A model generated the notes under the pieces. The model was not told the origin of the DNA, did no database searches, and saw nothing but the letters and a program-made list of their open reading frames with translations. Below, one piece after another: positions 6,600 through 7,570 of a stretch of 7,570 nt of DNA. Location of the stretch: positions 1 through 7,570 of the forward strand of contig JAJRRZ010000179.1 in the NCBI GenBank assembly GCA_024279045.1, given 5' to 3'. This DNA is from Alphaproteobacteria bacterium. Lineage in GTDB: Bacteria > Pseudomonadota > Alphaproteobacteria > Rhizobiales > Aestuariivirgaceae. The position numbers were made by a program, and so were the translations under genes. Numbering within the stretch: the first letter of the stretch is position 1; each line of letters starts with the position of its first letter.

Positions 6600-7111
6600 T
6601 GCTCATTCTCCTGCTGCTGCGCCTGCTGGCGCAGGATGGCGCACCAGTCGGCCTTGCGCCCGCCGAAATAGGGCAGCGCCAGATGGCGGTCGATGAGCAT
6701 CTGCCCCAAGCTCGCCTCGCCCTGCTCGGTGAGCAGCATCAGCCGCGCCACCACCCGGCCCGCATACTTGCCGCCATGCACATCGCGCAGCCGCACCTCG
6801 TCTCCCGGCGCGATCATTTCACGCACCAGGGCCGCCGCCTTCTTGCCGGCGGCGCGCTCCTCGGCGCATTTCGGGCGGCGGCTCTCCGGCGTGTCGATGC
6901 CGGCAATGCGCACGCTCACCGGCACGTCAATGCCCGGCCACACGCTGGCGACAACCCGCACCGTGTCGCCATCAACCACCTTCACCACCGTCGCCGGATA
7001 CGGCCCGGGCCAGACGCGCTTCTTGCCCTTGGCTGCCGCCGGCTGGCCCGTGAGCGGAACCAGCAGGCAGGCGCCCAGCAATCCTGCGAAGATCATGTGG
7101 CGGATGCTCAT
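6596..7111 (-). CDS. Secreted thermonuclease (Staphylococcal nuclease-fold, SNase)
   Basis: This 171-residue protein carries an SNase domain, a calcium-dependent nuclease fold that cuts DNA and RNA. The domain starts at about residue 39 with VVKVVDGDTV (D49 equals the calcium-binding aspartate), continues with VRIAGIDTPES at 67-77 (R68, D73, E76) and KYAGRVVARL at 115-124 (R119), so the catalytic arginines and acids are intact. The N-terminus is an export signal: a basic MSIRH, a hydrophobic stretch at about 6-20 and AAA-K near residue 27, a likely signal peptidase I site. LGAC at 12-15 could instead be a lipobox, giving a lipoprotein. The C-terminus is glutamine-rich (RQQAQQQ). The ATG at 7111 is chosen over a longer frame from 7198 because GGGAGG lies 7 bases upstream and the signal peptide begins there. 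It overlaps the endolysin stop by ATGA. Confidence 0.9.
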   Translation of the reverse strand: MSIRHMIFAGLLGACLLVPLTGQPAAAKGKKRVWPGPYPATVVKVVDGDTVRVVASVWPGIDVPVSVRIAGIDTPESRRPKCAEERAAGKKAAALVREMIAPGDEVRLRDVHGGKYAGRVVARLMLLTEQGEASLGQMLIDRHLALPYFGGRKADWCAILRQQAQQQENEQ

Positions 7112-7570
7112 ATGCCGTCCTCCCATGCGTGGCGAATACGCTCCTTGATGATCCATGCCACGGCCAGCCCGCCCAGTGCCAGAGGCAGCCACCACCACCT
7201 GGCCGGCAGCGCGCCCAGGCTGGCCACACCCTGCGCCAGCAGCGCAGCCAGCGCTGCCCAGATGGTCGTGGAGCGCGGCGGCGTCTTGTGGCTGGTGGGG
7301 ATCTCGGCCTCCGCCACCTCCGGCGGCGGCGCCGGCGCGGGGTTGACCACGCGCTCATCCGTGCGCGGCTCCGCCGGTTCGTCCACCACCTCGACGCCGA
7401 GCCCATTGCTCATGGCGGCCAGCTCCAGCGCGGTTTCGCACTCCTGCGCGGCGCCAGCGATGAGCCGCGCCTTGTCCAGGCCGTTCACAACGCGGCGCGC
7501 GCCCACGTAATCGCAGCGCGCATTGTTGATGTAGTCGGCCAGCTTGCGGCCAGTGAACAGCCCCTCCAGC
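7108..7570 (-). CDS. Endolysin, GH19 chitinase/lysozyme-like, C-terminal end with membrane tail (partial)
   Basis: About 153 C-terminal residues are visible; the gene runs in from the right edge, so no start is given. The first part, LFTGRKLADYIN, then DYVGARRVVNGLDKARLIAG, matches the C-terminal end of the GH19 chitinase-like endolysins common in prophages (usual form: FTGRKL-DYFN, D-WVGARRIINGLD). These cut peptidoglycan glycan strands. The catalytic part is outside the window, so the activity is inferred from family. After the domain come a proline- and acid-rich linker (NPAPAPPPEVAEAE) and two hydrophobic segments (WAALAALLAQGVASLGAL and WWWLPLALGGLAVAWII), then a charged end (KERIRHAWEDGI). 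The tail would hold the enzyme at the membrane, as in some other phage lysins. A GTG at 7506 in this frame is internal, not a start, because the conserved family sequence continues upstream of it. Confidence 0.8.
   Translation of the reverse strand, partial: LEGLFTGRKLADYINNARCDYVGARRVVNGLDKARLIAGAAQECETALELAAMSNGLGVEVVDEPAEPRTDERVVNPAPAPPPEVAEAEIPTSHKTPPRSTTIWAALAALLAQGVASLGALPARWWWLPLALGGLAVAWIIKERIRHAWEDGI
7119..7124 (-). promoter_or_regulatory. Ribosome binding site that fixes the start of the secreted nuclease
   Basis: GGGAGG lies 7 bases before the ATG at 7111, within the last codons of the endolysin gene. It supports the short, signal-peptide-bearing start over the upstream ATG at 7198. 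Confidence 0.75.

Noticed and set aside
7112..7198. N-terminal extension of the nuclease from an ATG at 7198
   Set aside because: It would bury the signal peptide behind 29 residues, overlap the endolysin by 91 bases, and lacks a binding site, while the 7111 start has GGGAGG at 7 bases.
6972..7406. Minus-strand alternative frame overlapping the endolysin tail, considered as a nested Rz1-like gene
   Set aside because: It is arginine/proline-rich but lacks a signal peptide and lipobox cysteine at the N-terminus, and has no binding site; it looks like a frame shadow.
5751..7510. Plus-strand open frames of 306 and 355 codons across the lysis genes
   Set aside because: Each crosses several minus-strand genes with convincing starts and binding sites. 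Composition is histidine/arginine/proline-rich with no domain.
1..7570. tRNA genes, CRISPR arrays, insertion sequences, attachment sites
   Set aside because: None seen: no repeated spaced units, no cloverleaf-like segment, no transposase, and nearly every base is within late phage genes.

Overview
The window is the middle of the late gene block of a Mu-like transposable prophage. All ten genes are on the minus strand, so transcription runs from right (7570) to left (1). The high GC content, the dense GC-rich coding and the families present (Mu-type terminase, portal and minor head proteins, and a 3TM holin of the type found with gene transfer agents) point to a proteobacterial host. The species cannot be read from this stretch, and neither prophage end, transposase or repressor is visible.

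Right part (7570 to about 5518) is the lysis module. In transcription order it holds the C-terminal end of a GH19-like endolysin with a proline-rich linker and a hydrophobic tail; a secreted Staphylococcal-nuclease-fold (thermonuclease) protein; a 90-residue membrane protein; a 60-residue orphan; a 3TM holin; and a 69-residue coiled-coil plus one-TM protein resembling XhlA. No classical Rz/Rz1 spanin pair is recognisable.

Middle part (5517 to 3386) is DNA packaging: a DUF1804 small terminase subunit (Mu gp27 type) with an N-terminal helix-turn-helix, and a large terminase (Mu gp28 type) with intact ATPase and nuclease motifs. Left part (3389 to 1) is the portal/head module: a DUF935 portal (Mu gp29 type), a MuF minor head protein (Mu gp30 type) with a C-terminal region resembling the PBECR family of barnase/EndoU/colicin/RelE-like nuclease domains, and the start of a virion-morphogenesis protein (Mu gpG type) that runs off the left edge.

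The genes are packed as one polycistronic unit. Most junctions are 4-base ATGA stop/start overlaps, one is TGA directly followed by ATG, and two are longer overlaps. The only intergenic gap is about 96 bases between gp30 and gpG, and it holds a GC-rich stem-loop. There is no gene-free stretch above 300 bases. The most interesting points are the nuclease-like domain on the minor head protein, a run of nine A's with a dnaX-type slippery heptamer in the portal/gp30 overlap, and an unusual lysis cassette with a membrane-tailed endolysin and an exported nuclease. The layout itself is a recognisable Mu-like one, and I do not see a wholly new system here.
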